Under the pieces are notes generated by a model, which did no database searches, was not told where the DNA came from, and saw only the letters and a program-made list of their open reading frames with translations. Source: Nitrospiraceae bacterium UBA6905 (GTDB taxonomy: Bacteria; Nitrospirota; Thermodesulfovibrionia; Thermodesulfovibrionales; UBA6898). Taken from it: DNA of 17,488 bases. The position numbers and the translations under genes were made by a program. Positions 6,069 through 14,771 of this stretch are shown here, one piece after another (the stretch's first letter is position 1; every line of letters starts with the position of its first letter). Location: NCBI GenBank assembly GCA_002451165.1, contig DKBH01000125.1:1-17488 (forward strand), read 5' to 3'.

Positions 6069-8263
6069 CGGGAAGGTTTGAAATAGACCACAGCAAGGGG
6101 GGGGACGGTAATCTCTATGGAGTACGGCTGACCATGCCATGCGATGGCATCAGCCTGAACACCGCCCTGATTGCCGGTATTGCTCCCCCCATACGCCGAT
6201 GCGTCGCTGTTCAGGATCTCCCGGTAGTTACATAATTCTGGCAGACCTATGCGGTATGCAACCCGGGGAACCGGCGTGAAATTACAGACAATCACAATGT
6301 GGTCAGTGGGATCTTTGGCACGCCGCAGAAAAGATATGACGCTGCTATCGGCATCATGAAAGTCTATCCAGGCAAATCCTTGCCAGGCGAAGTCGACCTC
6401 ATAGAGGGCGGGCTCCGATCGGTAGATGCGGTTCAGGTCCTGCATGAATATCTGGAGCCTGCTGTGCTGCCGGTATTTTGTCAGATGCCAGTCCAGACTG
6501 TGATCACAATTCCATTCATCCCACTGCCCGAACTCTCCCCCCATGAACAGCAGCTTCTTGCCGGGATGACCGTACATGTACCCATAGAAAAGCCTCACGT
6601 TGGCGAACTTCTGCCAAATATCCCCCGGCATCTTGTTCAGCATAGAGCGCTTCTCGTGTACGACTTCATCATGGGAAAGGACCAGCACGAAGTTCTCGGA
6701 GAATGCATACAGCAGGCCGAAGGTAAGATTGTTCTGATGATATCTCCGGTGTACCGGGTCCTTTTCTATGTATTCGAGCATATCGTTCATCCATCCCATA
6801 TTCCACTTCATGTCAAAACCGAGGCCGCCGAGATAGACCGGTTTCGTTACGCCCGGCCAAGCCGTGGACTCCTCGGCAATGGTAAGGATTCCGGGAAAAT
6901 ACTGATGGGTTACTTCATTGAATTGCTTGATAAAATCTATCGCCTCGAGGTTCTCCCTGCCGCCAAAAACATTCGGTATCCAGTCGCCCTCGTTGCGTGA
7001 ATAGTCGAGATACAGCATGGAAGCGACAGCATCAACGCGCAACCCATCGATATGGTACTTTTCGAGCCAGAAGAGGGCATTGGAGAGAAGGAAATTCCGC
7101 ACCTCGTTCCTCCCGTAATTGAAAATAAGTGTGCCCCAGTCCCGGTGTTCTCCCTTTCGCGGATCCGCGTGCTCATACAGGCAGGTCCCGTCAAAGAACC
7201 CGAGCCCGTGGCCGTCCCTGGGGAAATGGGCAGGTGCCCAGTCGAGGATAACGCCAATATCGTTGCGATGGCACTCGTCAACAAAGAACATAAAGTCCTC
7301 GGGAGCGCCATATCTGCTCGTTGCTGCAAAGTAGCCGATCGTCTGATATCCCCACGAGGCATCGAGGGGATGCTCGGATACCGGCAGGAGTTCAAGATGG
7401 GTATAACCCATCTCTTTCGCATAGGGAATCAGGGTCTCTGCGAGCTCACGATAGGTAAGAAAACGGTTCTCTTCCTCCGGCACCCGCATCCATGAACCGA
7501 GATGTACCTCGTAGATCGTTACCGGGGAAGAGAACCAGTTGCTTGCAGCGCGTCGATCCATCCAGTCGTGGTCGTGCCATGCATACCGGTTGATATCGTG
7601 CACGACCGAGGCGCTCTTCGGTCGGTACTCGAAGAAGAAGGCGTAGGGATCAGCCTTCTCCGCCTCGTGATGGTGATACCGCGACCTGATGAAAAACTTG
7701 TAAACTGCTCCTTCACCTATGCCGGGGATGAACAGCTCCCATATGCCGGACTGGCCGAGAAGCCGCATGGGATGCCTTCTCCTGTCCCATTCGTTGAAGC
7801 TTCCAATCACGCTCACGTTCGCTGCATTCGGCGCCCAGACAGCGAAATGCACGCCGCTTACACCCCGGATCTCCATAAGATGCGCACCCAGTTTCTCATA
7901 TTTCCGGTAATGGGTGCCCTCTCCGATCAAGTGCAGGTCAAAGTCAGTGAGCACCGGAGGGAACGAGTAGGGATCCCGGAACTCCTGGATCCTGCCGTCA
8001 TAACGCTCTATCACCAAACGGTAGAGAAACAGCGCGCTACTGTCAATCCTTACCGTAAAAAAATCGTAACGGTGCAGGTTCTCCATGCAGTAGTAGGAAT
8101 CATCCCGCTCATCAAGAACCCATGCCGTTCTGGCCTCGGGAAGAAATGCCCTGACTTCGACGTGCTTTTCCCTTCCCTTGCCGATGAGATGCATACCCAG
8201 AACCGAAAAAGGATCGGGGTGATGACTATTCACGATCTTTCTGATATTTTCTTGAATGCCCAA
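6065..8263 (-). CDS. glgB: 1,4-alpha-glucan (glycogen) branching enzyme
   Basis: This 732-residue cytoplasmic enzyme transfers cut alpha-1,4-glucan chains to 6-OH positions, making the branches of glycogen. Layout: N1 domain (about 1-110, HPDPFSVLGMH), CBM48 (about 125-220, AVWAPNAANVSVIGSFNEW), GH13 barrel (about 245-620) and a C-terminal beta domain. The catalytic triad is Asp411 (GLRVDAVASMLYLD), Glu464 (IAEEST) and Asp532 (LSHDEVVHEK), each six residues beyond the E. coli numbering. Length is normal. The start is TTG 8263, supported by GGAGA six bases upstream; an in-frame GTG lies about 11 codons later. It is a single-gene unit with its own likely promoter, set off from ilvN by a terminator. 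No other glycogen gene is in the window. Confidence 0.98.
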   Translation of the reverse strand: MGIQENIRKIVNSHHPDPFSVLGMHLIGKGREKHVEVRAFLPEARTAWVLDERDDSYYCMENLHRYDFFTVRIDSSALFLYRLVIERYDGRIQEFRDPYSFPPVLTDFDLHLIGEGTHYRKYEKLGAHLMEIRGVSGVHFAVWAPNAANVSVIGSFNEWDRRRHPMRLLGQSGIWELFIPGIGEGAVYKFFIRSRYHHHEAEKADPYAFFFEYRPKSASVVHDINRYAWHDHDWMDRRAASNWFSSPVTIYEVHLGSWMRVPEEENRFLTYRELAETLIPYAKEMGYTHLELLPVSEHPLDASWGYQTIGYFAATSRYGAPEDFMFFVDECHRNDIGVILDWAPAHFPRDGHGLGFFDGTCLYEHADPRKGEHRDWGTLIFNYGRNEVRNFLLSNALFWLEKYHIDGLRVDAVASMLYLDYSRNEGDWIPNVFGGRENLEAIDFIKQFNEVTHQYFPGILTIAEESTAWPGVTKPVYLGGLGFDMKWNMGWMNDMLEYIEKDPVHRRYHQNNLTFGLLYAFSENFVLVLSHDEVVHEKRSMLNKMPGDIWQKFANVRLFYGYMYGHPGKKLLFMGGEFGQWDEWNCDHSLDWHLTKYRQHSRLQIFMQDLNRIYRSEPALYEVDFAWQGFAWIDFHDADSSVISFLRRAKDPTDHIVIVCNFTPVPRVAYRIGLPELCNYREILNSDASAYGGSNTGNQGGVQADAIAWHGQPYSIEITVPPLAVVYFKPSR

Positions 8264-8295
8264 GGATATTCTCCGTTATTGCTCGGCGTGTATGT

Positions 8296-8324
8296 ATTGT
8301 ATATTATGATGATCGATTCGTCGA
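8296..8324 (-). promoter_or_regulatory. Likely glgB promoter
   Basis: On the minus strand TCGACG (8324-8319) and TACAAT (8301-8296) are spaced by 17 bases. It lies between the ilvBN terminator and glgB, where a promoter is needed. The -35 matches consensus at four of six bases and the -10 at five of six. Confidence 0.4.
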
Positions 8325-8341
8325 GAGCGCCCTCCCTGCAT

Positions 8342-8370
8342 AAAAAAGCTCTGCAGCATGCTGCAGAGCT
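8342..8370 (-). terminator. Rho-independent terminator after ilvBN
   Basis: A perfect 10-bp stem, AGCTCTGCAG (8370-8361 on the minus strand) with CTGCAGAGCT (8356-8347), closes a CATG loop and is followed by a run of T on the minus strand (8347-8342). It lies 23 bases after the ilvN stop and ends the ilvDBN unit. Confidence 0.9.
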
Positions 8371-8393
8371 CTCAGCTGCAGGATATGGCACCG

Positions 8394-8882
8394 TCAGGGT
8401 TTTTTGATTCCCTCGCGGGCTATGGCTATTTTTCCGGTTCGGACGAACTCCTTGATGCCCATAGGCCTCAGGAGCTCAACGATAGCTGCTATCTTCTTTT
8501 CATCCCCTGTAATCTCGATGGTGTAGGTCTTCGGGCTGGAGTCGACGACACGGCCGCGGAATATTTCTGCAAGCCTGAGCACCTCTGCCTTGTCCTCCTG
8601 GCGGGGTGCGACCTTGATAAGCACCATCTCACGCTCGACATGGTCGAGTTCGGTCATGTCAACGACCTTGATGACATCGATGAGTTTGTTCAGCTGCTTG
8701 GTGATCTGTTCGACGATCCAGTCGTCACCGGTGGTGACGATCGTCATGACCGAGACGTTGGGGTCAATGGTCTCACCGACCGAAAGGCTCTCAATATTGT
8801 AGCCTCTGCCGCTGAAAAGTCCCGATATGCGGGAAAGTACGCCGAATTTGTTCTCGACGAGAACGGATATGGTATGTCTCAT
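8394..8882 (-). CDS. ilvN: Acetolactate synthase small (regulatory) subunit
   Basis: This 162-residue partner of IlvB activates it and gives feedback inhibition by valine. An N-terminal ACT domain (about 3-77) starts with HTISVLVENKFGVLSRISGLFSGRGYNIESL, shown here only as the typical family opening (residues 3-33), and includes the GVLSRI and FSGRGYNI segments that form the valine site. The C-terminal domain (about 82-158) holds VLIKVAP, FRGRVVD and IEITGD. Length is typical of the IlvH/IlvN short form. It follows ilvB by 21 bases with its own AGAGGAG ribosome site and precedes a strong terminator, so it is the last gene of the operon. Confidence 0.97.
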   Translation of the reverse strand: MRHTISVLVENKFGVLSRISGLFSGRGYNIESLSVGETIDPNVSVMTIVTTGDDWIVEQITKQLNKLIDVIKVVDMTELDHVEREMVLIKVAPRQEDKAEVLRLAEIFRGRVVDSSPKTYTIEITGDEKKIAAIVELLRPMGIKEFVRTGKIAIAREGIKKP

Positions 8883-8903
8883 GACGCTCCTCTGATTCTC
8901 CCG

Positions 8904-10640
8904 TTATTTCACGGCCCGAAGCTTCTTTTCAGGCTTCTTTTTCTCTTCCGCAAACAGCATGTTGTCAATGGCGGCACCTGCAGGCACCATGGGGTACACC
9001 TTTTCCTGCCAATCGATGATAAAATCCATAAAAACCGGCCGCTTGATGCTGAAGGCCTCCTTCAGAACCGGGACGACCTCGGACTTCTTCGTAGCCCTCA
9101 GGCCGACAGCATTATACGCCTCGGCGATCTTAACGAAATCCGGCACGGACTCGTCAAGTTTGGTATGGGAATACCGCTCCTGGTAAAAGAGCTCCTGCCA
9201 CTGCCGCACCATGCCGAGGAAGCGATTGTTCAGAATCGCGACCTTGACCGGCAGCTTGTTGATGACAGCGGTCGCCAGTTCCTGAATGTTCATCTGAATA
9301 CTGCCGTCTCCGGCAATATCGATAACCAGCTTATTCGGAAACGCAAGCTGCGCTCCTATGGCTGCAGGGAAGCCGTATCCCATCGTCCCCAGACCGCCTG
9401 ATGAGAGCCAGGTACGCGGCTTGTCGTACTGGTAGAACTGGGCTGCCCACATCTGGTTCTGTCCCACCTCAGTCGCGATGATCGCATCCCCCTTGGTCAG
9501 TTCGAAGATCTTCTCGACAACATACTGCGGTTTGATGATATCGGCCTCGCGGTCATAGGTCATCGGCCGTTCCTTTTTCCATACCGCGATCTGTTTGGCC
9601 CAGGCCTTTCGTACCTCTTCCCACGGTTCTTTCACTTCTTCGCGAATAACCTTGTTCATGACCGTAAGCACGCGATTCACGTCGCCGACGATCGGAATAT
9701 CCACACGGACGTTCTTCCGTATGGATGTCGGGTCAATATCGATATGAATGATCTTGGCATGGGGCGCAAACGCATCGATCTTACCCGTCACACGGTCGTC
9801 GAAGCGCATGCCGATCGCGATAAGCAGGTCGGCATCTTGGACAGCCCTGTTGGCATAATAGGTGCCGTGCATGCCGAGCATGCCGAGAGAAAGCTTATGG
9901 GTCCCCGGGAATCCTCCGAGGCCCATCATCGTCATGGTCACCGGGACCTGCGTTATCTCGGCAAGCTCGGTAAGCTCCTTGGCAGCCCCCGAAGAGATAA
10001 CGCCGCCGCCCGCGATAATGAGAGGCTTCTTCGCCTTTGCAATCATATGGGCCGCCTGGGTGATCATATACTTGTTGCCCTCATAGGTCGGGTTGTAGCT
10101 CCTGATCTTGACCGTCTCCGGCCAATGGAATTCTGCCTTGCTCGTGGTCACATCCTTCGGAAGATCTATCAGAACGGGTCCCGGCCTTCCGGTATTCGCA
10201 ATGTGGAACGCTTCCTTTATGGTGCGGGCAAGATCATTGACATCCTTGACGAGGAAATTATATTTGGTGCAGGGCCGCGTAATGCCCACGATATCAGCCT
10301 CCTGAAACGCGTCGTTACCGATCAGCATGGTGGGCACCTGCCCTGAAATAACGACCAGGGGGATCGAGTCCATGGCCGCCGTGGCAATTCCCGTGACCGT
10401 GTTGGTGGCTCCCGGCCCCGACGTTACCAGGGCAACGCCGGCCCTGCCCGTGGCGCGGGCATAGCCGTCGGCAGCATGGACAGCGCCCTGCTCATGCCGC
10501 GTCAATATGAGTTGTATTTCCTTTTCATCATGGAGAAGATCGAAGATGTTCAGCACGACACCGCCCGGATAGCCGAACATGTGCCGCACACCCTCTCTCT
10601 TCAGCGATTCCAGAAGGATTTCCGAACCTGATATTTTCAT
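8904..10640 (-). CDS. ilvB: Acetolactate synthase large (catalytic) subunit
   Basis: This 578-residue ThDP-, Mg- and FAD-dependent enzyme catalyses the first common step of valine, leucine and isoleucine synthesis, joining two pyruvates or pyruvate and 2-oxobutyrate. The PYR domain has the catalytic Glu50 in LTRHEQGAVHAADGYAR, then SGPGATN. The middle domain holds the FAD region (GMRFDDRVTG). The PP domain has GDGS at 444-447 and the Asn pair near 471-472, the ThDP-Mg motif. A lysine-rich tail (EEKKKPEKKL) ends the protein. The start is ATG 10640 with GGAG about 10 bases upstream. A 101-base gap separates it from ilvD and contains a hairpin and a TACAAT (10702-10697) that could be a weak internal promoter. 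No ilvC lies in the window. Confidence 0.98.
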   Translation of the reverse strand: MKISGSEILLESLKREGVRHMFGYPGGVVLNIFDLLHDEKEIQLILTRHEQGAVHAADGYARATGRAGVALVTSGPGATNTVTGIATAAMDSIPLVVISGQVPTMLIGNDAFQEADIVGITRPCTKYNFLVKDVNDLARTIKEAFHIANTGRPGPVLIDLPKDVTTSKAEFHWPETVKIRSYNPTYEGNKYMITQAAHMIAKAKKPLIIAGGGVISSGAAKELTELAEITQVPVTMTMMGLGGFPGTHKLSLGMLGMHGTYYANRAVQDADLLIAIGMRFDDRVTGKIDAFAPHAKIIHIDIDPTSIRKNVRVDIPIVGDVNRVLTVMNKVIREEVKEPWEEVRKAWAKQIAVWKKERPMTYDREADIIKPQYVVEKIFELTKGDAIIATEVGQNQMWAAQFYQYDKPRTWLSSGGLGTMGYGFPAAIGAQLAFPNKLVIDIAGDGSIQMNIQELATAVINKLPVKVAILNNRFLGMVRQWQELFYQERYSHTKLDESVPDFVKIAEAYNAVGLRATKKSEVVPVLKEAFSIKRPVFMDFIIDWQEKVYPMVPAGAAIDNMLFAEEKKKPEKKLRAVK

Positions 10641-10656
10641 CGTTGCATCACTCCCC

Positions 10657-10678
10657 GGTCAGGTACTGGCTGCTGACC
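10657..10678 (-). promoter_or_regulatory. Leader hairpin just upstream of ilvB
   Basis: GGTCAG and CTGACC form a 6-bp stem with a 10-base loop in the mRNA leader, ending only a few bases before the GGGGAG ribosome site of ilvB. No T run follows, so it is not a terminator. No leader peptide rich in Leu, Ile or Val is visible. Function, if any, is unknown. Confidence 0.3.
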
Positions 10679-10741
10679 ACATGTGAAATTTTGCTTATTG
10701 TATCACAGAAAACCCTGTTTTCACCAAGGCAGGAGTCCCGC

Positions 10742-12394
10742 TTATCGCATGATCGCGCCGTCGCCGGCGGAACTCACAAGCTTTGCGTAACGCGAAAGGT
10801 AGCCCCTGCTGATCTTCGGGGAAGGCTTTTTCCACGATGATCGTCGCTTCGCCATCTCCTGATCGCTCAGGGCAACGTCGATCTTTCGCTTTGCAATATC
10901 AATGTTGATCCTGTCGCCGTTCTTCACCAAAGCGATGGGACCTCCTTCCAGCGCCTCGGGAGATACATGGCCGATACAGGGACCGCGGGTGCCGCCCGAG
11001 AATCTTCCGTCCGTGATAAGCGCAACGGACTCGCTGAGTCCCATCCCGGCTATCGCTGCAGTAGGAGAAAGCATTTCCCGCATGCCGGGACCGCCTTTTG
11101 GGCCTTCATATCTTACGATGACCACATGGCCGGCCTTCACCCTTCCCCCCAGAATTGCTTTCATCGCCGTCTCCTCGGAATCAAACACGATAGCCGTGCC
11201 TTCGAACTTCATCATGTTGGCACTAACCGCCGACTGTTTCACCACGGCTCCGTCGGGGGCGAGGTTTCCCTTTAGGATAACGATGCCTCCCTCCGCATGG
11301 TGCGGCCGATCGAGGGGCCGGATAACCTCCTCATCGAATATTTCTGCCTCGCTGGCGATCTCATGAATGGTCCTGCCGTTCACGGTCGCCGTATTGTGCA
11401 GCATCTTTCCCAGCCGTTTCAGTACTGCCGGTATCCCCCCTGCATAGTCGAGGTCTTCGAGATAGTGCTTTCCGCCGGGCAGCATATCGGTGATGTGCGG
11501 GGTCTTCCTGGAGAGGCGGTCGAATGCCGCAAGCGGAAGCTTGAAGCCGGCATCATGAGCTATCGCCGGAATATGCAATACGGTATTGGTTGACCCGCCG
11601 AGCGCAAGGTCGACCATGATCGCATTCTCGAAGGCCTTCATGGTCATGATCTTCCGGGGCGTGACCTTCTGCTGCACAAGATCGACAATCCTCCTGCCGC
11701 TTTCGAAGGCTATCCGCCGTTTCTTCGCGGAAACAGCCAAAGCCGTAGCGCACCCCGTAAGGCTCATGCCGAGGGACTCCGTGATGCATGCCATGGTGTT
11801 CGCCGTATACATGCCCTGGCACGACCCGGCACCCGGGCAGGCGCACATCTCGAGGTCTTCCAGTTCCTCCCGCTTGATGAGTCCCTTTTTGAATTTTCCG
11901 ACTGCCTCAAAGGTGTCACTCGTCAGATTCAGCCTCCTGCCTTTGTAGTGGCCGGAGGACATAGGACCGGCAGTCACGACGATGGAGGGAATGTCCAGTC
12001 TCCCCGCAGCCATGAGCATGCCGGGCGTAATCTTGTCACAATTCGTGAGGAGCACCAAGCCGTCAAGCTGGTGCGCGGACGCGACGGTCTCCACCATGTC
12101 GGCAATGAGTTCGCGCGAGGCAAGGGAATAATGCATGCCGCTGTGCCCCATGGCAATGCCGTCGCAAATCCCGGGAATGCCAAAAAAGAAGGGATACCCT
12201 CCTCCGGCATGGACACCCTTTTCAATAAAGCGTTCCAGGTCACGCATGCCGGTATGCCCCGGAATAAGGTCAGTAAAGCTGCTTGCGACGCCGATGAAGG
12301 GCTTGCCCATCTCGGACTTCGGAATGCCGGTGGCGTAGAGCAGCGCACGATGCGGAACGCGCTCAATGCCTTTCTTGATGATGTCGCTCTTCAT
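10742..12394 (-). CDS. ilvD: Dihydroxy-acid dehydratase
   Basis: A 550-residue Fe-S enzyme that dehydrates 2,3-dihydroxy-isovalerate and -methylvalerate to the 2-keto acids of valine and isoleucine. Motifs: CDGIAMGHSGM (77-87), NCDKITPGMLMA (118-129) with Cys119 and the Mg-ligand region Asp120/Lys121, CACPGAGSCQGMYTANTM (184-201) with Cys192, and DGRFSGGTRGPCIGH near the C-terminus. At the position where many plant/cyanobacterial [2Fe-2S] enzymes have Pro-Cys, this one has IPGH, as in E. coli IlvD, so an oxygen-sensitive [4Fe-4S] cluster is plausible. The ATG at 12394 is preferred over the in-frame GTG two codons upstream because the AGG ribosome site is spaced correctly only for the ATG. First gene of ilvD-ilvB-ilvN. 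Confidence 0.97.
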   Translation of the reverse strand: MKSDIIKKGIERVPHRALLYATGIPKSEMGKPFIGVASSFTDLIPGHTGMRDLERFIEKGVHAGGGYPFFFGIPGICDGIAMGHSGMHYSLASRELIADMVETVASAHQLDGLVLLTNCDKITPGMLMAAGRLDIPSIVVTAGPMSSGHYKGRRLNLTSDTFEAVGKFKKGLIKREELEDLEMCACPGAGSCQGMYTANTMACITESLGMSLTGCATALAVSAKKRRIAFESGRRIVDLVQQKVTPRKIMTMKAFENAIMVDLALGGSTNTVLHIPAIAHDAGFKLPLAAFDRLSRKTPHITDMLPGGKHYLEDLDYAGGIPAVLKRLGKMLHNTATVNGRTIHEIASEAEIFDEEVIRPLDRPHHAEGGIVILKGNLAPDGAVVKQSAVSANMMKFEGTAIVFDSEETAMKAILGGRVKAGHVVIVRYEGPKGGPGMREMLSPTAAIAGMGLSESVALITDGRFSGGTRGPCIGHVSPEALEGGPIALVKNGDRINIDIAKRKIDVALSDQEMAKRRSSWKKPSPKISRGYLSRYAKLVSSAGDGAIMR

Positions 12395-12435
12395 GATCAC
12401 GTACCTGCCTTTTATCAGTTTGATATAGTGAATAA

Positions 12436-12470
12436 CAGGGGGAAAGGTTGGTGTCCAGCCTTTTCCCCTG
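12436..12470 (-). terminator. Very stable hairpin between the DUF465 gene and ilvD
   Basis: Sixteen consecutive pairs (12436-12451 with 12455-12470, two of them G-U) close a TGT loop, starting CAGGGG and ending CCCCTG. It lies 22 bases after the DUF465 stop and about 40 bases before ilvD. Minus-strand sequence after the stem is TTATTCAC, a poor T run, so it may terminate weakly, protect an mRNA 3' end, or act as part of the ilvD leader. Confidence 0.6.
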
Positions 12471-12492
12471 TGGTGAAATCGATGCGGAGAAA

Positions 12493-12723
12493 TCAGTTGA
12501 CTGGATGGGACTTCTTATATTCCCGTATAAATTCTGCCATCTTGTCTTTGAGGTAGAGCTTCTGTTTTGCCATTTTTTTGCGCTCCAAATCTTCTTCCGG
12601 CGTCAGATAGACCTTGCGGTCAATCTCGCCGATCTGTACGTCGAGGTGGTGGTGCTCATCACTCAGCTTCCTGAAATCTTCGTTTTCCTGTTTCAGTACT
12701 TCAATGATCTCCTGTTCCTTCAC
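12493..12723 (-). CDS. DUF465/YdcH-family small coiled-coil protein
   Basis: A 76-residue highly charged helical protein starting at GTG 12723 behind a perfect AGGAGGAGG site. EENDFRKL-like, HHHLDVQI and LERKKMAKQKLYLKDKMAE segments match the DUF465 (YdcH) family, with a two-helix coiled-coil hairpin and a turn near LTPEED (about 40-45). The function of the family is unknown. It follows the cyclophilin gene by 12 bases and is certainly in the same transcript. Confidence 0.9.
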   Translation of the reverse strand: MKEQEIIEVLKQENEDFRKLSDEHHHLDVQIGEIDRKVYLTPEEDLERKKMAKQKLYLKDKMAEFIREYKKSHPVN

Positions 12724-12735
12724 CTTTTCCTCCTC

Positions 12736-13329
12736 CTATTTCTCCATGATTTTGACCTTCATCTCTATCCTCTCATTCGGATTGTCCCGCGGGTCACGGG
12801 GCTGGTTCACGATCTTATCGGCAACGTCCATGCCGGAAAGGACTTCACCGAAGACGGTGTATTGCCGGTCAAGAAACGGGGCATCCTTCACGCAGATGAA
12901 GAACTGCGACCCGGCACTGTCCGGATTCGCAGCACGGGCCATGGAAAGCGTTCCGCGTTTATGCGGCTTCTCATTGAACTCCGCCTTTACCTGATACCCC
13001 GGACCGCCCATGCCATGCCGCGACTTGTCCGCTTCTTTGCTGTTCGGGTCCCCCCCCTGGATCATGAAGCCGGGGATGACACGGTGAAAGGTCGTGCCGT
13101 CATAAAATCCCTTCTGCGCGAGCTCGATAAAGTTGTTCACATGGTTGGGGGCAACCTCCGGGAAAAACTTCAGTTCGATGTTCCCAAACTTCGTCTCTAG
13201 CACAGCCCGTGTCTCAGCCATTTTCTTTATCTCCTCTTTACTGAACGTTTTCGCTTTCACCTCAGCCGAGGCTGCAACTGCATACATGCAGATACCGAAC
13301 ACCAGAAGACCGCACAGAATTTTTTTCAT
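12736..13329 (-). CDS. Periplasmic cyclophilin-type peptidyl-prolyl isomerase
   Basis: ATG 13329 gives 197 residues with a signal peptide (1-22, MKKILCGLL to AASA) and a GGAG site about 10 bases upstream; an in-frame start 14 codons earlier would spoil the signal peptide. The cyclophilin domain (about 40-197) has FHRVIPGFMIQGGD (81-94) with catalytic Arg83, MARAANPDSAGSQFFI (130-145) and FLDRQYTVFG (152-161). It speeds cis-trans proline isomerisation in exported proteins. A linker (KTFSKEEIKKMAETRA) precedes the domain. The gene follows hemG by 71 bases and has a promoter-like sequence inside the hemG 3' end, so it may be expressed independently of the heme genes. Confidence 0.95.
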   Translation of the reverse strand: MKKILCGLLVFGICMYAVAASAEVKAKTFSKEEIKKMAETRAVLETKFGNIELKFFPEVAPNHVNNFIELAQKGFYDGTTFHRVIPGFMIQGGDPNSKEADKSRHGMGGPGYQVKAEFNEKPHKRGTLSMARAANPDSAGSQFFICVKDAPFLDRQYTVFGEVLSGMDVADKIVNQPRDPRDNPNERIEMKVKIMEK

Positions 13330-13388
13330 GGGTTGATCGCTCCTTTTCCGGGATGACCGCAAGGTGTGCACTGCTTCATATGGACACC

Positions 13389-13417
13389 ATTGTATCGCAT
13401 TCAGAGGGATTCCTCAA
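13389..13417 (-). promoter_or_regulatory. Possible promoter for the cyclophilin-DUF465 genes
   Basis: On the minus strand TTGAGG (13417-13412) and TACAAT (13394-13389) are spaced by 17 bases, straddling the hemG stop. The leader would be about 53 nt. Four of six and five of six bases match consensus. Confidence 0.4.
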
Positions 13418-14771
13418 TAATCTTTTCTGCGAGCTTCGCCGAGTTTTCGATGCAATCATTCACTCCGATACCGCGGTAGGCGTTGCCCGTGAGGAACAGA
13501 CCGGAGTGCCTGCCCAGGGCCGCATCGATATTCCTGAGCCGTTCACCATGGCCGACCGTATACTGCGGGATGGCCATTTCGTGACGGTAGATCCTCACAA
13601 AATCCGGTTCGGCAGTAATGCCGATGATGTCGGCGAGTTCCTTCCTGATAAGATCTACCAGCAATGATTCCTGCTCCATCGCAAGGTCAGAGGCACGCGC
13701 CCCGCCCACCATGCTTCGCAGAAGCACCCGTCCTTCAGGGGCCCTGTTCGGGAAGATGCTTGAATCGTAAAGGGTTCCGAGGATCTTCCGCTTCTCGCGA
13801 GAGGGGATGAGATAACCGAATGCCGCAAGGTCGGCCTTGATCTTTTCCTTGCGGTAGCCGAAACAGGCGACCGACAGGGAAGGATAGGGGATTTCGGAAA
13901 CAATGCCCGAGAGCTTTTTATCGAAGGCCTTCAGGATCTCCGCAGCGGCGTAGGCAGGTGATGCAAGGACCACGACATCTGCTTCGAAGGATGATCCGTC
14001 GGAAAAATGCTGAATATATCCTTTGCCTTTCCGCTCAAGCGCCGTGCCCCGGTACCCAAGCCGCAATTGGTCTCCCAGCCGTTCCTTCAGCATACGGATC
14101 AACTCGCCCATACCGTTATAAAATGAGGTCAGCACCCCTCCCGGACCGGCACCGACCCTGTCTTTCGATCCCTGCTTCTTCTTCGCTTTCTGAAGTTTCA
14201 GCATGCCCCGAATAAGGCCGCCATAGTTCTTTTCCAGGTCATAGACCTTTGGGAAACAGGCCCTGAGACTGAGCGTCTCGGGATCGCCCGCATAGATGCC
14301 CGACGCCATGGGGTCGATCAATTTCTGGTAGGCCTCGGTGCCAAGCCTTCTGCGTGCAAATGCTGCAAGCGTCTCCTCATCCTTGGCATTCCCCGGGACG
14401 ATCATCTCGGCCAGTACCCTGAGCTTGCCGGAAAGACTGAGGAGCCGGGAGGAGAGAAACGCCGGCGGGGACTCCGGGAGACGATGCAGCTCACCCCCGG
14501 AAAAGATGAACCGTTTTCGCGACGCATCGTTGCTCCGGAGGGGCGCAAGCGAAAGCTTTTCCGAAAGTGCAAGCGTCATGGGACGGTTATCAAGGAAGCC
14601 GTTCACACCCCACTCGCAGAGGAACCCCTCTGTCCTATCTGTCCAGATCTTGCCGCCCGGACGCTTCTCAGACTCAAAGACCGTCACCTCGAGATCGGGG
14701 GCTCGTTCCATCAAAAAATAAGCGAGGGAAAGACCTGAGATGCCACCGCCAATGATCGCTATTCTGCCCAT
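13401..14771 (-). CDS. hemG: HemY/HemG-type FAD protoporphyrinogen (or coproporphyrinogen) oxidase
   Basis: A 456-residue FAD protein that removes six electrons from protoporphyrinogen IX, or from coproporphyrinogen III in the coproporphyrin-dependent branch. The N-terminus holds the dinucleotide motif GGGISG (8-13) and ESEKRPGGKIWT. The middle has FxGVNGF-like WGVNGFLDNRP, PMASGIYAGDP and YNGMGELIRML; the C-terminal FAD motif is LTGNAYRGIGVNDCIENS. These are typical of the oxygen-dependent HemY family (often named hemG in these phyla), unrelated to the flavodoxin-like E. coli HemG. It starts with ATG 14771 behind GGAG and overlaps hemH by 13 bases, so the two are translationally coupled. Confidence 0.95.
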   Translation of the reverse strand: MGRIAIIGGGISGLSLAYFLMERAPDLEVTVFESEKRPGGKIWTDRTEGFLCEWGVNGFLDNRPMTLALSEKLSLAPLRSNDASRKRFIFSGGELHRLPESPPAFLSSRLLSLSGKLRVLAEMIVPGNAKDEETLAAFARRRLGTEAYQKLIDPMASGIYAGDPETLSLRACFPKVYDLEKNYGGLIRGMLKLQKAKKKQGSKDRVGAGPGGVLTSFYNGMGELIRMLKERLGDQLRLGYRGTALERKGKGYIQHFSDGSSFEADVVVLASPAYAAAEILKAFDKKLSGIVSEIPYPSLSVACFGYRKEKIKADLAAFGYLIPSREKRKILGTLYDSSIFPNRAPEGRVLLRSMVGGARASDLAMEQESLLVDLIRKELADIIGITAEPDFVRIYRHEMAIPQYTVGHGERLRNIDAALGRHSGLFLTGNAYRGIGVNDCIENSAKLAEKIIEESL

